Source of the DNA: Flammulina velutipes
Lineage: Eukaryota; Basidiomycota; Agaricomycetes; Agaricales; Physalacriaceae
Direction: 5' to 3'
NCBI GenBank assembly: GCA_011800155.1
Contig: CM022371.1
Location: forward strand, 1,984,001-2,048,000
DNA: 64,000 nt
Below, one piece after another: positions 25,601 to 38,799 of this stretch. Within the stretch, counting starts at the first letter, position 1, and the number at the start of each line of letters is the position of its first letter. Under the pieces are notes generated by a model. The model did not search any database. It worked only from the letters and a program-made list of their open reading frames with translations, and was not told the DNA's origin. A program made the position numbers and the translations under genes.

Positions 25601-28600
25601 GATTACGCTGCTGAACTGGGTGACTTCGGACCAGAACATCTGCAGACGGTACACGTCATTCCTAGTGAATGACCTCTTGTTCTGCATCTCCGCGACGACA
25701 AGATTGTGTCGCTTTTGGAGGTAGGCGACGACGGTGCTGGTCTCGTTACCCGTCAACATAAGATCCAATTGCTGGTGAAGGGTGATCTGGTCAGCTAGCA
25801 AGGAAGCTTGTGAATCGACATAGTGGCCGCGTATGTGTTGAGCAGTAGCAGGATCAACAGGGATATCGGGCACGGTGAGCTGTAAAAGCATCCGAGCGAA
25901 TGAGATCCACGCATAACCAGTGGACACGAGCTGATCATTCTGAGATGCAGTAGCCTCGAGGGATTTGGGAGCGAGTTCCCTTCTGGCTGTCTCAAAGAGT
26001 TGATACTGTTTGGAAACATCGACGCCATCGTCATGCGAGAGGGCGAAAGCTTCGGAAGTCTAGGCATGCCAATGAGACTCGATTATCTAATACAAGGTAT
26101 AGCTTACCATTCTCAATGATTGTGCCAGAAACATTTCAAGGAGCTGTGGACGATGGGTGCCTCCTTCACATTGCAGCAAAAGCAGACGAATGTTACGCTT
26201 CATATTTTGCACGTGCTGTAGATACGTCCCCATAGCGCTTGCTTGAAGGTTACTGTCCATTCATTAAATGCAGTTAAAACTCTGATGAAGATGACTCTCA
26301 CCATAAGGATAGCGTGGCGATCAAATTCGTAGGCCGTAGCAACGTAGCGGGGCCCTCCATCTGAAAAGATGTGAGCTCATGCACCAACCGAGCACGAAAC
26401 TAGCGTACATGAACCATAGGAGGCGCGGCCCATAAATCTTTCATCCATTGCAGCTGTTGTTGAATCATGATTGAGTTAACTTCGAGAAATGTCAACTTGA
26501 AGCCACAGCTAATCTAAGCAATTGTGTACCTGATTCTTTTTGCCAAAGGACCAATTGGTATGGAGCCATTCGTGATAGTGAGGCTCCAAAGTATTGACAA
26601 ACAGTGTCTAGGAACGACCCCAATAATTTCTGCAGAATTATGTCAAAGAGGAAGAAGTGTCGCAGCTATGATACCCACTGGATTCGGCAGTCGTGCCGCC
26701 AAGAAGTCTAATTCTACCAAGAGGATTGAGGTATCCGTTAAGGTGTCCGTTGGCGTGGGCTCGTTGTCCCTCTCGTCTTCGCGAGCAGAGATATCATGCT
26801 TTGTACTTTCCGTGATGAGTCTGTCCAATATTCCTGCCTCCTCGGTCTCCGCTGCGAGGCTTAAAGCTATCAGATTGAAGATTCGACGTCGACCGTCTGT
26901 AATGCGGTGAGCAAACCAAGTCGTACATGGATAAGCATGTTTCGCACCTTCTTTTCCTTTCAGTAGCGTCATTACACCATTCAGTTGGATATCCGTTATG
27001 ACAGATTTTGGGGCCTCGAGGAATAACATCCACATATTTGATAACCCAAGCCCAGAGGAGGGCGACACAAGAGTCAACAAGGTGTCGGTAAACGATTGAA
27101 CAGTAGAAAACGTAGGTGTGCACGGGTTCAAGGCATCCGTCAACCAATTTCCGATTGCTCGAAGGGATGAATAGTCGAGGTGGGGTTGTTGAATAGCACC
27201 TTCTAGCAAACGAGTGTACTTCAAAATCTGGGATCCTAATTCAAGATCACTCTAGCGATTTATCGTCAGACGTGTTTCCAGCAGCAACAAGACACTCACA
27301 GAGGCCAAAACTCCGCGTGAAAACGTGTCCAAGATATCACGAACTGTATCTTCTGCCGCGCGCCGAAGGTCAAGCACAGTAGTTCGGACACTTTTATGCA
27401 TCTCAGATGACAATTCGATGCCCACTGATTCGTATGGAGCTTGAGACTCTAGCATGAAGGTTGTGATGAGATCTAGCAGTGGTAGGCACATGCTTTGAAT
27501 GCCAATAGCGTCTTCTCCTGCGATTGTTTCTTCGACATCAAAGCAAATAGAGGGCTAAATCGGTATATTGGAAGTATATAAGACATTAATCAACGTGAAT
27601 GCTTGTAAAGAGGATCAGCTGACCTGCACAGAACTGAGGGCTAAACGCACGTCTCGCATTGAAGAAAGATGAATCCGCATCTTGTTTATTGCGTCTCGGC
27701 CGAACCCTGGATAATTCCGTAGGAAAGGAATGACCAGTTTGTAGTCGGCTGGCAGTGCTCGCCCCAGAAATCGAAGCTCGTGTTCTTTGAAAGCAGGAAC
27801 GGTTGAATGGGCGGCGAAGTAGAGGACAGCTTCCAGGGAACGGGAGTGAGGTCGTAATGAGGTGAGGAGACGAGGCGCTTGATCCAGCAAATACGAAAGA
27901 CTTGAATCTTCTAAGAGAGGCGAGCCTAAGGATGTGATTCTTGTGTCATCGGTCATAGGTACTACAAACATGCCGCGGCGGGCTGCATCGAACGAAGAAG
28001 AATCCAGGGCCTCGAGACGAGGAATACGGAGGAAGTCAGAAACGATCTCGTCATCGCCAGTGTTGGATGGTGGATCGAGTAATGCGATTTCTATCCCACG
28101 ATTCCTCATAGCTCGTGATAACTCGCCGTACTGTGGATCTGCTGTCATGAATAGTCTGAAAGATGGATGAGGCGTGATAACGACCACACTTCCATCTACA
28201 TGGCCGCGTTCGTTCAGCGTCAAACGACCGTCCATTTCGCATACAGAATTTAGGCGATCAAGAACGGAAGGATTACACAGGTTGGCGCCATCCAAGAGAA
28301 GCCAATGTCCGTTCTTCATGGCATCGACGAGAGGGCCATCGAACCATTCAAACTGGGCGGATTTAGTCTTCCGGAGTGCCGCTGCCCTTGTGCGTAGGTT
28401 GTTCACCACATCGGGGTACATGTCGTGTAATCCATCGAGAACGGTTGCTATGATCCCCAAAGTCGCCTGTCCGTCAGTTACCTGAGTATTCAGCGACCGC
28501 AGAATGTCGACGGCATCTAGAGGTGTAGCGCTTCCTGTATTACTTCGCAAATATATGTCAGCCAACGTTAAGACATCTTTGATGATGACAGCGAGACGAC

Positions 28601-31600
28601 TATTGAAGTCGACTTGTTCGAAGCTTCCTAAAATATCGGCGGCTTCAGTGGCAGAGCTGAGGGATAGCTCCCGAAGATGATGACCAGTTATACTGGCTAG
28701 CAATCGAACCAAATGAGTCTTTCCAGAATGGCGATGTCCCATGAGAATTGACAACCATGCATGGTTGACGCAAACACCTATTGCTTCCAAAGCCGTCAAC
28801 TGGGTCTTCAGGATGCGTCCAGAACGAGAAAGAGGCATGAATGAGTGGCGAGGTGTATGGAAGACGCCGACCTGGCAGTACTGTGGCGATATGTAGAGAG
28901 GCGGATTTGAAGATGTGCGAATGGTCGATGTGTGGAAGACATGGTCAAAGATATGGCTCGCACGCTCGCGGTCTACAGCATTGCGGAACCGATGAAGGTA
29001 GATGGCTCGAAGGGAATGAACGGGATCGCGACACGCCGACTGAGAGATTGATGTGCCCCAACGAATAACGTCGCGAAGATTGAACTCCCAAGGACTGCCT
29101 TCACGGCCAAAAGCACGTTTGGTAGTCACTTCGGTACTTAGTTGCGTATTGAAGGCCACAAGAGAACGAAGGATCTCGGGATCCATGTCTGGAAAGAGGT
29201 GACAACAAACTAGATGGAGGTCGGATGGTGATAGCTCGTCGACATAGACTTTGGTGAAGCGATTTAGGAATGATTTAGGAAGGCCTTTCCGACCACTGCC
29301 TTGATTCAGAGGGTTTTGCGCGGCGAAGATACGAAAGGACGGATGGCGAACAAAGGAACGGCCCAGCTCTGGGATAAAAACGGTGCCACGATGATCCAAA
29401 ACCGAATTGAGGCCCTCCAACACCGCTTGCGGAGCGAGGTTCATCTCATCTAAGAGGACCCAATGTCCTTCTAGAAGGGCCTTCAAGAATTCGGCATTCC
29501 TCCAGGCGAACTCTCCTGGACTACCACCTTCAACTGGTAAGTCAGAACCAAACAGATCAGCGAGGTCGGTTTGATCTGATAAGTTGATTCTACAGAGTTC
29601 GTGGCCAGATGCAAGGGCAAGGGCCGTGACCAAGCTTGTCTTCCCAACACCTGGACTTCCTTCCAAAAGAATTGGCTTCATCAGTTGGCTCGCGCGAACC
29701 ACACGAGCAGCGTTCTGACTGGTGGTGGGGGCTTGGAAGTTGAAACTGGCAGCGGACGACGTATGAGGTCCTCGAGGAAGGGAGAATGAACCAAGCTGGA
29801 AGAAGCGAGAGGGATCGTGTGGTGTCCTGTCCGTCTTATCGACTGAGTCGATGGGAACCAATTGCTCCAATTGAGAGATGGCATCAGTCTTGAGCTGGGA
29901 GATAGTTTCTTTCGGATAACCTGATAACTGGGAAAGAGATGCCAGACCGTCGATAAACGTCATATGTGCAGCATGGTGCTATAATAGCCAACGCGTCAAT
30001 GAAGCCTGGGATTAGATAGCGATTTAACTTACGAAGATTGTTTTCCCCGTAAGGTCACCCTCCCTCGAAAAGGCAGCATTTGAAAACTCAACCCAAGACT
30101 AAGGAGGTGGTTGAGTGACGTCGAAACATGAAATGGCGAACGACGTACAATGATATCACGCAAGTTCATGAGGGTTCGGTCACCGACCCGTGAGCATAGC
30201 CAGTCCACGAAATCGAGGATGGAAGCGGTAAAATGACGGAGCTCGTCGTGCTTCCACGTCCGCGTCACAATCAACTCCAGATCGTCACGGCTATCGACCG
30301 CTGGTACCCAGATCTCAGTGAAACGATTCCTCAATGCGGGAGAAAGTTCTTTCTTGCCATAGTCACCTCCGGGATTCATCGTGGCCACCAGCTTGAATGT
30401 CTCTGAAGCCGTGACATGAACTCCACTGGCATTGTCACCGCCTTTTTCTGCAAGAATGATTGTCCGAGAAGACTCGAGTACACTGTTCAACCTCTCCAAC
30501 ACCGAGTCGTCCGCAAGGGATATCTCGTCAAGGAGGAAGACATCTCCATGGTTCATGGCTGCGACAAGTGGTCCATCGTGCCATTCAAAGATAGCATTGA
30601 GGCGACCGATTCGGAGTCGGAAGGCTTGGAGTTCATGTCGGAGTTGAGGATCGAGCTCGGCAGCTTTGAGAGTTTTGGTGATGGCGCTGGTGAGCAAGTC
30701 GATGGTAAGAGGAGATACGGCAATGCCGAGCTGCTGGGCCAAAGGTATCGCATCACGAAGAATGTCGGCTTCAAGGGATGGTCGGTTCCGTATTGGTCTA
30801 AGACCACCAATAAGATCGGCAGTTTCGGTTCCTTGATGACAATTGAGGGTATGGAGTTGTTGTGAATTGATCTGCGCAAAAACTTGACAGACGGACGTCT
30901 TGCCACAACCGGTTTCGCCCACGAGAAGGACAGGCTCGTTGAAACGCAGGGCCCTTGAAAGTAATATGAACAATCGTTGCATGGCTTTCGTCCATATGAC
31001 GCTGGAGGTGGAGGGAATCGGACATCCTAAGAATGTCTCCATATCGGACGTCGATGCAAGGAGGTCGTACAGCGCTGCCTCGTCAACGGCAACTCCCATC
31101 ACTTTCTCTATCACCTCTTTCACCGCAGCCTTGTCATCTGAGCGCCTCGCACGCTCTGCCAGCAACATGTATCCGTTATTCGCCAATTCCTGATACGACA
31201 TAGCATCACGATTCGCCCAACGAAAGAGATCGCGGAGAGTGGCAAATCCGAATTTGCTCTCGAAGACTCGACCTGATTGACGACGGTTCTGAAGCTCGCG
31301 GAAAACGCTGACGATTTTCTTCCCGTATGAAGGCGCAATGCGACTCCTTTGACATAAAATCGTCTCTAGCTCGGCTTCAGGGACGTCCTCGAAATGGACT
31401 TCGAGGAATCGATTTCTAAAAGCACGGGAAAGTATCTTCCTGCCCGCGTAGAGACCTGGCGGGTTTTGAGTAGCAAAGATCATGAAGTGAGGGTGCGGCT
31501 TCACGACTTCTTGAGTTTCAGGAATGACGAGCTCTCGATTGTCGTCCAGCAGGCGGTTGAGCGCCTCAAGGACGTCTGTAGGTGCCAGGTTGAGCTCGTC

Positions 31601-34600
31601 GAGAACTATCCAGTGACCATACCGCAGCGCACGGACAAGCAAGCCGTCCTGGAAGACGAGTTTACCAGTAATGGGATCCGCCACATAAGAGCCTAGATAC
31701 TCCTGGATATCGGTGTGCTCGTGATTATTGATACGAACGAATTGGTGTCCAGTCCGCTTTGCCAGATACTCAACTGAGCTAGTCTTGCCACTGGATGTGG
31801 GGCCCTCGATGAGGACAGGGAATCGGCGAGTAAGGATGATACGCGAGAGATCGACGAGCTTGGATTCCACGGAAGGTGTGAGGATGTACTCGTCTCCTGA
31901 ATCCGCAGGCAGCGGTCCCTTCTCGAGGAAGAAGGGCCCGAAACGGATGTGTTCATCTGAAGGCACAGCGGGGACTTTGGAAAGCATGGACCGAGGATTA
32001 CGCACGCCAGCCAGAAGATGCTTTTTTGCCAACGAAGTGACCGCATCGACACTCTGGGCATCCAGTACCATCGTAAATGCCATCAAACATCCCTCCCATA
32101 TTGCGCGCTGTAGACCGTACGTGCCAGCTATATCAACGGCGAATGTCAGAGTCCGTGCTAGTGTACGCATGCTGAAGTGAGGACGGTGATTCGAACCGTC
32201 TGCGATAGTCCGCGACTCGGCGAGTTGCTTGACGGCGACGTAGAACTCGGCAACATCCATGATGACTCGTTTGTTGTCCCCAACAGCGACATGTCCAATG
32301 TATTGAGTGACTATGCTGATGAGCGTGTCTTTATCTGTGTCGGGTGGAGGTACATCTATCTCAGTGAAGCGACAACGAATGTTGGGAGGGAGATCCTTTT
32401 TGCCGACATCGGTAGCGGGGTTCATGCAGGCGAAAAGACGGAAATCCGGGTGACGAGGGACAGGCTCCAAGGAACCTTGCTCGGTGAGGGTGATGGATGA
32501 TGTTGTACTCTGTAGCAAGGTTGATATACACTCTAGCGTCTCAGAGCTCGCCAAATTTATCTCGTCCAAGAGAACCCTAAGAAGGGAATATGAGCATGTC
32601 ACACGAATAAGCAATTCGAACTGCGTACCAGTCTCCGTTCCGTACAGCCTTGACTAGTGGACCTTCAACAAAATCAAACGCAAACCTACCCTTCCCATGT
32701 ACATGATGGATTTCAAACTCTTCGACATCGTTCTCAAATGCGACCCATGCAGTTTCCGGTGCAGCGTCCAACTTTCTGCGCTTCCGCGGGGTTTTGGCAT
32801 CTCGTTCTTCCATGGCCTCGGATCTGTGACGAATGTTAGAAACTATTGGAACTGTAGGACGAATAACATACACTTCGTCGGCATTCTTTGCACGGAATCT
32901 ATCTCTAGCTAATTTGGCACTCTCCTTCCACAATCCAACGGCCCTCTTCCACTTGCCATCGTTCACAGCTTTCCTTACCTCCTTCTCAAACTTCTCGTTC
33001 TTCCGTCGACTGAAAGTTGTTCCAAACAGGTCCAAGAATCGTTCTTGTAGGATAGAGGCGGGGACACGAGCGTCCACTGGCTTGAAGCCGCCTACAAGAT
33101 CCGCGGACTCGGTCTGGTGGGACAGATTCAGTGACATAAGGGGTTTCCTCAACAGGGAGGCAAGATGTGTTATAACACTGGTCTTCCCTGTACCCGTTTC
33201 TCCGGTAAGGAGGATTGGCTCGTTCAGCGACACCGCCGTAGAGATGCGCGATAGGAGAAGAACCGCAGGCCGATGCATAGCAAAAGGACGATGGGAAGGA
33301 GTTGACATGCTGTGCGCCGGGGGGTTCGCCAAAATGGAGACGTGGTTTGAGCGTACACCAACAACTACATTGTTCACGTCCCTCTCGATTTTGAAGTCGG
33401 GAGCCCACCCTTGTAAAAGCCAATCCCGACGATCGGGTTCAAGACCGAGATGGTCTGCTACAATTTCGATGACGGACGTAGTGTGACTTTGTGCTGCTGA
33501 GGTGAGTGATGCTGCCCCAAAGAAGATGTCGCGGGCTTGCAAAAACATCTGTTCGCGAAAGTGGGTGTTGGGGAAGAGCGTAGGTAGTGTGGAAACGTCG
33601 GAGGACAACAGATCGATACTAGATTGAAAGGAGGACGGCAAGAGAGCGTCAATCCGCATGCAATATTTTTCTAGCTCTCTCAAGCCAATAGCACGCATAG
33701 ACGACGGCGTCCCCAAGTTCTTTACTTTTTCCCATAACCGTATCAGACCATGGACAGGTGCCCCGCCCATTCGCGGGAATTTGGCGCTGAAGATCATCTG
33801 CAGGTCATCGACGGTTGGGGATGTTATGCTGATCTCGAAAAACTTGTGGGCACCAAGGAAAAGTGACGAGGGGAAAGTGCCTGCCCTGGAGGCCATGACG
33901 GAACGAGTGGCAAAGATGACAAAGTCTTGGTGGGCCGTGACCCTTCCTCGTCCGGGCAAATCGAGGTGTCCGCAACCCCCGATCCATTTACTCAGACCAT
34001 AAGACTCCACTAAGGGTTTGAGGATACCAAGGACCTCGGGACTGGCCCGATCTATGTCCTTGAAGATGATCCATTTGCCCTGGCGCATAGCGCGTACGAG
34101 GACACCCTCTTTCCATTCGAACGTACCCGACTCAGACGCTGAAGACACGTATGAACCAAGTAAAGAACGAGGGTCAAGAGAGGTATCAGCAAGATGGACG
34201 GTAACGACGTGATTGGAAGCGCCAGGGAAAAGGCTAGCGGCGAGATGCGTGATGAGGGTGGTCTTTCCAGAGGATGGTGGTGAAGTGAGGAGTATCGGAA
34301 CGCGGAGAGAAAGATGTTGACCAACACTCCGCAGGTTATTTTGAGTAGTCCCTGTGCGTATCAACGGGGAAGATGGACTAGGAACATCTGATGACCGTAG
34401 CAAGAGTACGCCTTCGATGTCAGAGACAAGAGGGCTAGAAAGTATGAGAAGAGTATTGTAGAAGAGACAAAGTCATTTACCATAGGTCTGAAGGCTGTAT
34501 TGAGGCCATGTTAGCGAAATAGCTTTGAGAGGAAGTCGCGATGGACATGCGCGCGTCTTTGATTCGTTGGATCTCTATGACGGGCATGATCCAGCCGTCG

Positions 34601-35318
34601 ACGTACTCTGGAGTGTTGTCGACATCTGCGTAGTAGAGAAGACACTCTATACCACATATCTCTCCAAGGACGTCCCGTTCGATGTCATTGCGTTGAGCCT
34701 CTCCCATGCCGCTTTGGAGAGCATAACACCGAATGGCTAGCAGGCGAGATGCGCTATCGAAGGAGGGGTTCCATATAATAGCTGACAGTGGTGCCAGCGA
34801 CCAAAGGAATTGGGACGGAAGCTCTCTGTTTGTTTGCAGGATACGGTAGTACGCGAGGAGGAGTTTATTGACGCGATGTTTGTCGGAGATGTGGGTGGGA
34901 CAGCCTGCCAGGAGGCCGTTCTTGAGTTCTGATCGCGTGAGTAATCGATACAATATCCTAGATGCGAGTGAGAATGAGGCGAAAAAAAAACTTGAAAAGA
35001 ATTTTTCACTGACGGGAATAGTTCTTCATGTACTTCTATCAACAGGCATATAGCAACTATTTGGTCCTCTGTGATAGTGGGCTTGGTGATCCATCGAGCA
35101 CATAGCTCAAAGAGTATGGGTCGGTAATATTCCTCGATAAGCAGCGTAAGAGCTGGGTGGGCGAGAGCGTCTGAGAGTGCCGCTAGGATAGCAGAGGTCG
35201 TCGTCGCGGACGATATTATGGATGCATGAGCATTGTTTTGAGGTACTTTTGGGATGAAAAGCTGCGTTTGACGATGAAGATCGATGTGCAGCGGATGCCG
35301 AACGGCGTTAGACGCCAT
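19605..35318 (-). CDS. MDN1: Midasin, giant AAA+ ATPase of 60S pre-ribosome maturation
   Basis: Exons from the 5' end: 35318-35014, 34957-34481, 34434-32872, 32823-32629, 32576-30149, 30098-30033, 29978-27624, 27554-27300, 27251-26948, 26896-26679, 26629-26507, 26453-26409, 26360-26302, 26252-26108, 26059-23184, 23124-22802, 22751-21152, 21102-19605; total 4944 aa, matching Rea1/Mdn1. Six Walker A motifs are present in order: SPPSSGKTT, GETGTGKTS, GPTSSGKTS, GETGCGKTS, GSPGVGKTS, GHRHSGKTH. A long helical linker follows, then a Asp/Glu-rich tract (encoded about 21150-22150) and a C-terminal MIDAS domain with ALDDSRSMSE (about 20220), which binds Rsa4 and Ytm1. It is the nuclear motor removing assembly factors from pre-60S particles. 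Two introns (32824-32871, 26897-26947) are stop-free multiples of three. The 26409-26679 part uses weak donors (GTGGGT, GTGGCT) and is the least certain. Confidence 0.95.
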
Positions 35319-35525
35319 ACCAAGTCGACGGTAGGAAAGCAAACTTCGAGTCTGACACGAAAAAAGCTGCCATGATCATTATCTAATCTAATCATAATGT
35401 CATGTGATCTGCAGAGTTTCGAGAATCGAAATCGGAAAATCCGTCTCGAGCCAACCCTCAAGCTTAAGTGCTTGTGTTATTGTGAACTCCATTGTATTGA
35501 TTTAGAGCTATGAATTGGAGCGATC

Positions 35526-37612
35526 TCAAAGAGGCGGGTTCTCGGGAGACATGCGAGTAACAGCAGCTCTGTCGTACAAACCAGGATCAAAATACTGGTT
35601 ACCAAACTCGACTCTGGGAACTCGCCCTGCAGGAAACTTGGAATAGAAAGGCCCACACCTTTCCTCATTCTCACCTGTCTCCCAATCATCCGATCTCTCG
35701 TATCCCTCTGGATATGCTATGGATATAGAGGGAGGTACCACAGTAAAGTCGAGGTATCGCATTACTTTTGGTTGGTCGTGTCCTAGAGATCTCAGCCCGC
35801 TTTTGAGGAGAATGCTGTAAATGTGATCATCTTGCAAGGTCCATGCGTTGGAAATGTTTGCTAGGCAAGCCAGTATAAGAGACATGATGTGTGGAATGAA
35901 TGGAGGAGTATGCTCACCTTCCCGTTCTTTAGACACCAGTGCACACTTGGCTGCATCGCGGTGCCTCGGCCAGTCTGCACGCTGGCAGTCGGAGGAGCAA
36001 TATATCTGCACTCCACATGAAGTGCATCGCTTCATAGGAAATCCAGTCTGGAATTTATTTGGACACTGAGATGCATTCAGGGAAAATTAGACACTGCTTA
36101 TTAAAAGACTAATACTTACCTCTTCATTCGCGCAAAGTGTCTGCGGGTTCGATTTGTAATGTGATCGGTGGCCCTCCATGTTATCTAATGTTCTCTTGTA
36201 CTCTTGCCACGACGGGAGATCGCCAAGAAGTTCGTCGACAGGAAGTTTCCACTCCAACGTTTTCTGCGCACGCCTCGCCAGCTTGAACACCGAATAGTAC
36301 AGAGCGTATGGTGTTACAGCCCCCAGCATTTTCGTCAGGATATGGATATGGAGATTGCGATCCCGGATGGCATTACCTTGCACACAGTTTTGCACGAGGT
36401 CTGCAAAACGGAATGTGCCGATGAATGCTTTTGAGGTGTATGCTTCTATCGCGTGAACGTGCCCGAAGTTGAGAATAATGTCGGCAAGATGGTTCCATAG
36501 TACGCCCAAGCATGCTCCTGCGACACCGACAGTGGGGCGTTCCATCGCACTAAACATGCAAATATATCTCAGGCTACGGGTATTCGTAGTCTTTGCGATA
36601 GCCTGGCATGTCCATCGCGAGTAACCACGCCTCATCAGCTCGTGTACGACGATAGTGTCGGAGGCCCAGAACTTCATCGCGCGGTACGCCACAGAAACCA
36701 CGCGCAAGCCAACCTCCATCTCGTTATGGGTGTTCATGGTTTGAGGAGATCCTAGTTCCGATATGATAACGGATATGAAAAGCGAGACGAACGCTTCGTG
36801 TTTCGCTCGCAGTAAGTCAAAAAGTTGGCGGCACCACGGTGCATCTTCCTTTGAGCCAAGGAGAATTTCGATAGCTTCGAAGCAATGATAGGTTACCCCA
36901 CGGCGACGTAGAGGATTATATGTGTGTAGAAGGAGACTAGAAAGAACATGGCAGATGAAAAACCGTGGGTGTCCTTCGCGAGATGGAAGTTGAATGGCGG
37001 CCATAGTGTCTCGGGCGTCTGAGCCCACCAAATATACTATGAGAGTGGAAGAGATTGCTGCGAAATCGTGTTCGAACTGCGCCTCACGCGCCGGTAAGAT
37101 GATATGGTCCACAAAATGTGTTAACCAGGATGTAATAAAAGGGAGGAGGGCCTTTGTGAGATTCACGGCTTCCGGAGTAGCTTTTGGCCCGAGTAATCCA
37201 GAGGACATGCTCACTGCAAACACATCGAGTGCCAGGAACGCAGAGTTGACGAATTCATTCGATTCCAGAGGAGATGTAGTCGCGGGTGGCAGGGATTTGG
37301 CGCTCCTCTTCATGAAGAGGGAGAACCTGGAGAACGCGCTCCGGTTGTGCGGAGATCGTCGCGCAAGTTCACGTAAGGATGTATCCTGGAACTGTCAATT
37401 GGCTTCTGAGTGCGCAAAGATATAACCTCACCATGGTCAAGACTCAAAGAGTGAAAGACTTCGGGATCAACCGAAAGTGGTTTTGAAAGGTCACTCCATT
37501 GTTCGCAAAACAAGCAACGTATTTTGATGATGACATTTTGATATCTCGAAGATAACAAATCAGGCAGGTTGATTAAAGGTGGAAACGTCGAAAATACATT
37601 GAAGCTGGCCAT
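35526..37612 (-). CDS. MYND-type zinc finger protein
   Basis: Exons 37612-37427, 37385-36120 and 36065-35526; 663 aa. Most of the protein (about 60-480) is helical with no recognised domain. Near residues 478-525 lies a MYND finger: CANEECPN...KRCTSCGVQIYCSSDCQRADWPRHRDAAKC, with the full C-C, C-C, C-C, H-C spacing. An intron separates the first cysteine pair from the rest. MYND fingers bind proline-rich peptides and such proteins are strongly expanded in agaricomycetes; most are uncharacterised. The first intron uses a weak GTTATA donor, chosen because it joins the two frames in phase and gives HGE-DTSLRELARRS. Confidence 0.8.
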
Positions 37613-37635
37613 CGATAGTACAGGAATGCCTCCCT

Positions 37636-38671
37636 TTAGACTATCTTGAGGCTCATAGGGGCTGTCTGCGGGTCCAAGTCGTCCGCCTTGCTTTCATTCT
37701 CAGCCCGCTGTCTATCCTCCACTTCCTTGACCACTTTGCCAAGCAAACTTCCCCGGCCAATAAACCCTTTGAGACAGGCAGCGTACCATAAAATCTTTCT
37801 TCGTAGTCTGGCTGTCTTCTCAAGCACCTCGATGATATCTCCCAACGCACGTAGACCATAATCGTGCGGATGACACCCCGGTTCAGTAACAATACTTGGA
37901 CGTAGAAGGATGAGGACATCGTCAAGAAGTGGTGCGGCGGGTACCTCGCGGGAGGATAGAGACGTGACCACGTCGTCTAGAGACGAGAAGACGAATGTGG
38001 ACTGAGGTTCAGCGAGGAATGGCAGGAGACGGGCGAGAAGGTTGCTGGCATCGGCGTTCCCTGCTAGGCACGCGCTAGCTAGATGTCGACACGCGTAGGC
38101 ATACGTCAACATGATGGCGACCAGGTTATAGATTATTCCACGAGAGGGAGTTGGCGTCAATGTGTTCGGGATGTCTGGTATTGGCGGCGGGGAGACAGCT
38201 TCATCTTGCCACCATGGCTTTACAGAAAGCCCAGCGAACGGCGAAGCCATGAATCGAGCGCGTTGCTCAGGAGTGAGGCGTTCCCAGAGGGCCTCGGTAT
38301 CGTCGAGGTCAACATCAGCGAATCTTGCATTTAAATCGATCTCGTCGGTATCGTCGTCGTCGTCTTCGTCGTCTTCAGCGGCCTCCAGACGTCTGAGCAT
38401 CTCCATCATCTTGATCCTCTCCTCTGCCTTAGCTCCTGCACCCCCTCCATTGCTGATCTCTTTCCTATAAAAGCCTTCGGAACATTCTCCGTGCGCTGGA
38501 CTCCGAAAGCAAGACAAGGCGCAATATGGTGCATTGCAGGACGGACACGTATACTTAGCGACTTGGCGCTCACAACTATAGAAATTGGAATGTTAGACGA
38601 GATCGAAGACAACTGAAGGACGCGAACATTTTGCAGACGAGGGAAGAGGATGACATCTCTAACGTAAACAT
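37636..38671 (-). CDS. HIT zinc finger protein (ZNHIT2-like)
   Basis: Exons 38671-38628 and 38575-37636; 327 aa. The N-terminal HIT zinc finger is CKICERQVAKYTCPSCNAPYC...SCF...HGEC, with the first CxxC split by the intron (38576-38627). The finger is followed by an acidic stretch (EAAEDDEDDDDDTDE) and a helical C-terminal domain like ZNHIT2. HIT-finger proteins work with the R2TP/RUVBL chaperone, assembling snoRNP or U5 snRNP particles. The start may be 38671 or the second in-frame ATG at 38656. The stop is only 23 bp from the ATG of the downstream MYND gene. ZNHIT2 rather than Hit1 is my best guess from length and acidic linker. Confidence 0.78.
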
Positions 38672-38799
38672 TGCCAAGCAAGGGTACACTGCAGTGGCGC
38701 GTCAAACTTAGATTCGAGTGCGTAATTGTCCATTCGTTGTGTCATGAATAGTCGAAATCTCTCTAACTCCCTACACTTTTGCCCGACCTCACATTCCCG

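Noticed and set aside
26500..26530. A 21-nt intron joining ATC-AG to a TGT codon in MDN1
   Set aside because: Too short for any spliceosomal intron. Shifting the frame upstream gives a continuous, family-like sequence with a 53-nt intron instead.
34981..35010. A-rich run considered as a retroposed poly(A) tail
   Set aside because: It lies within the first midasin intron and has no target-site duplication or neighbouring element sequence.
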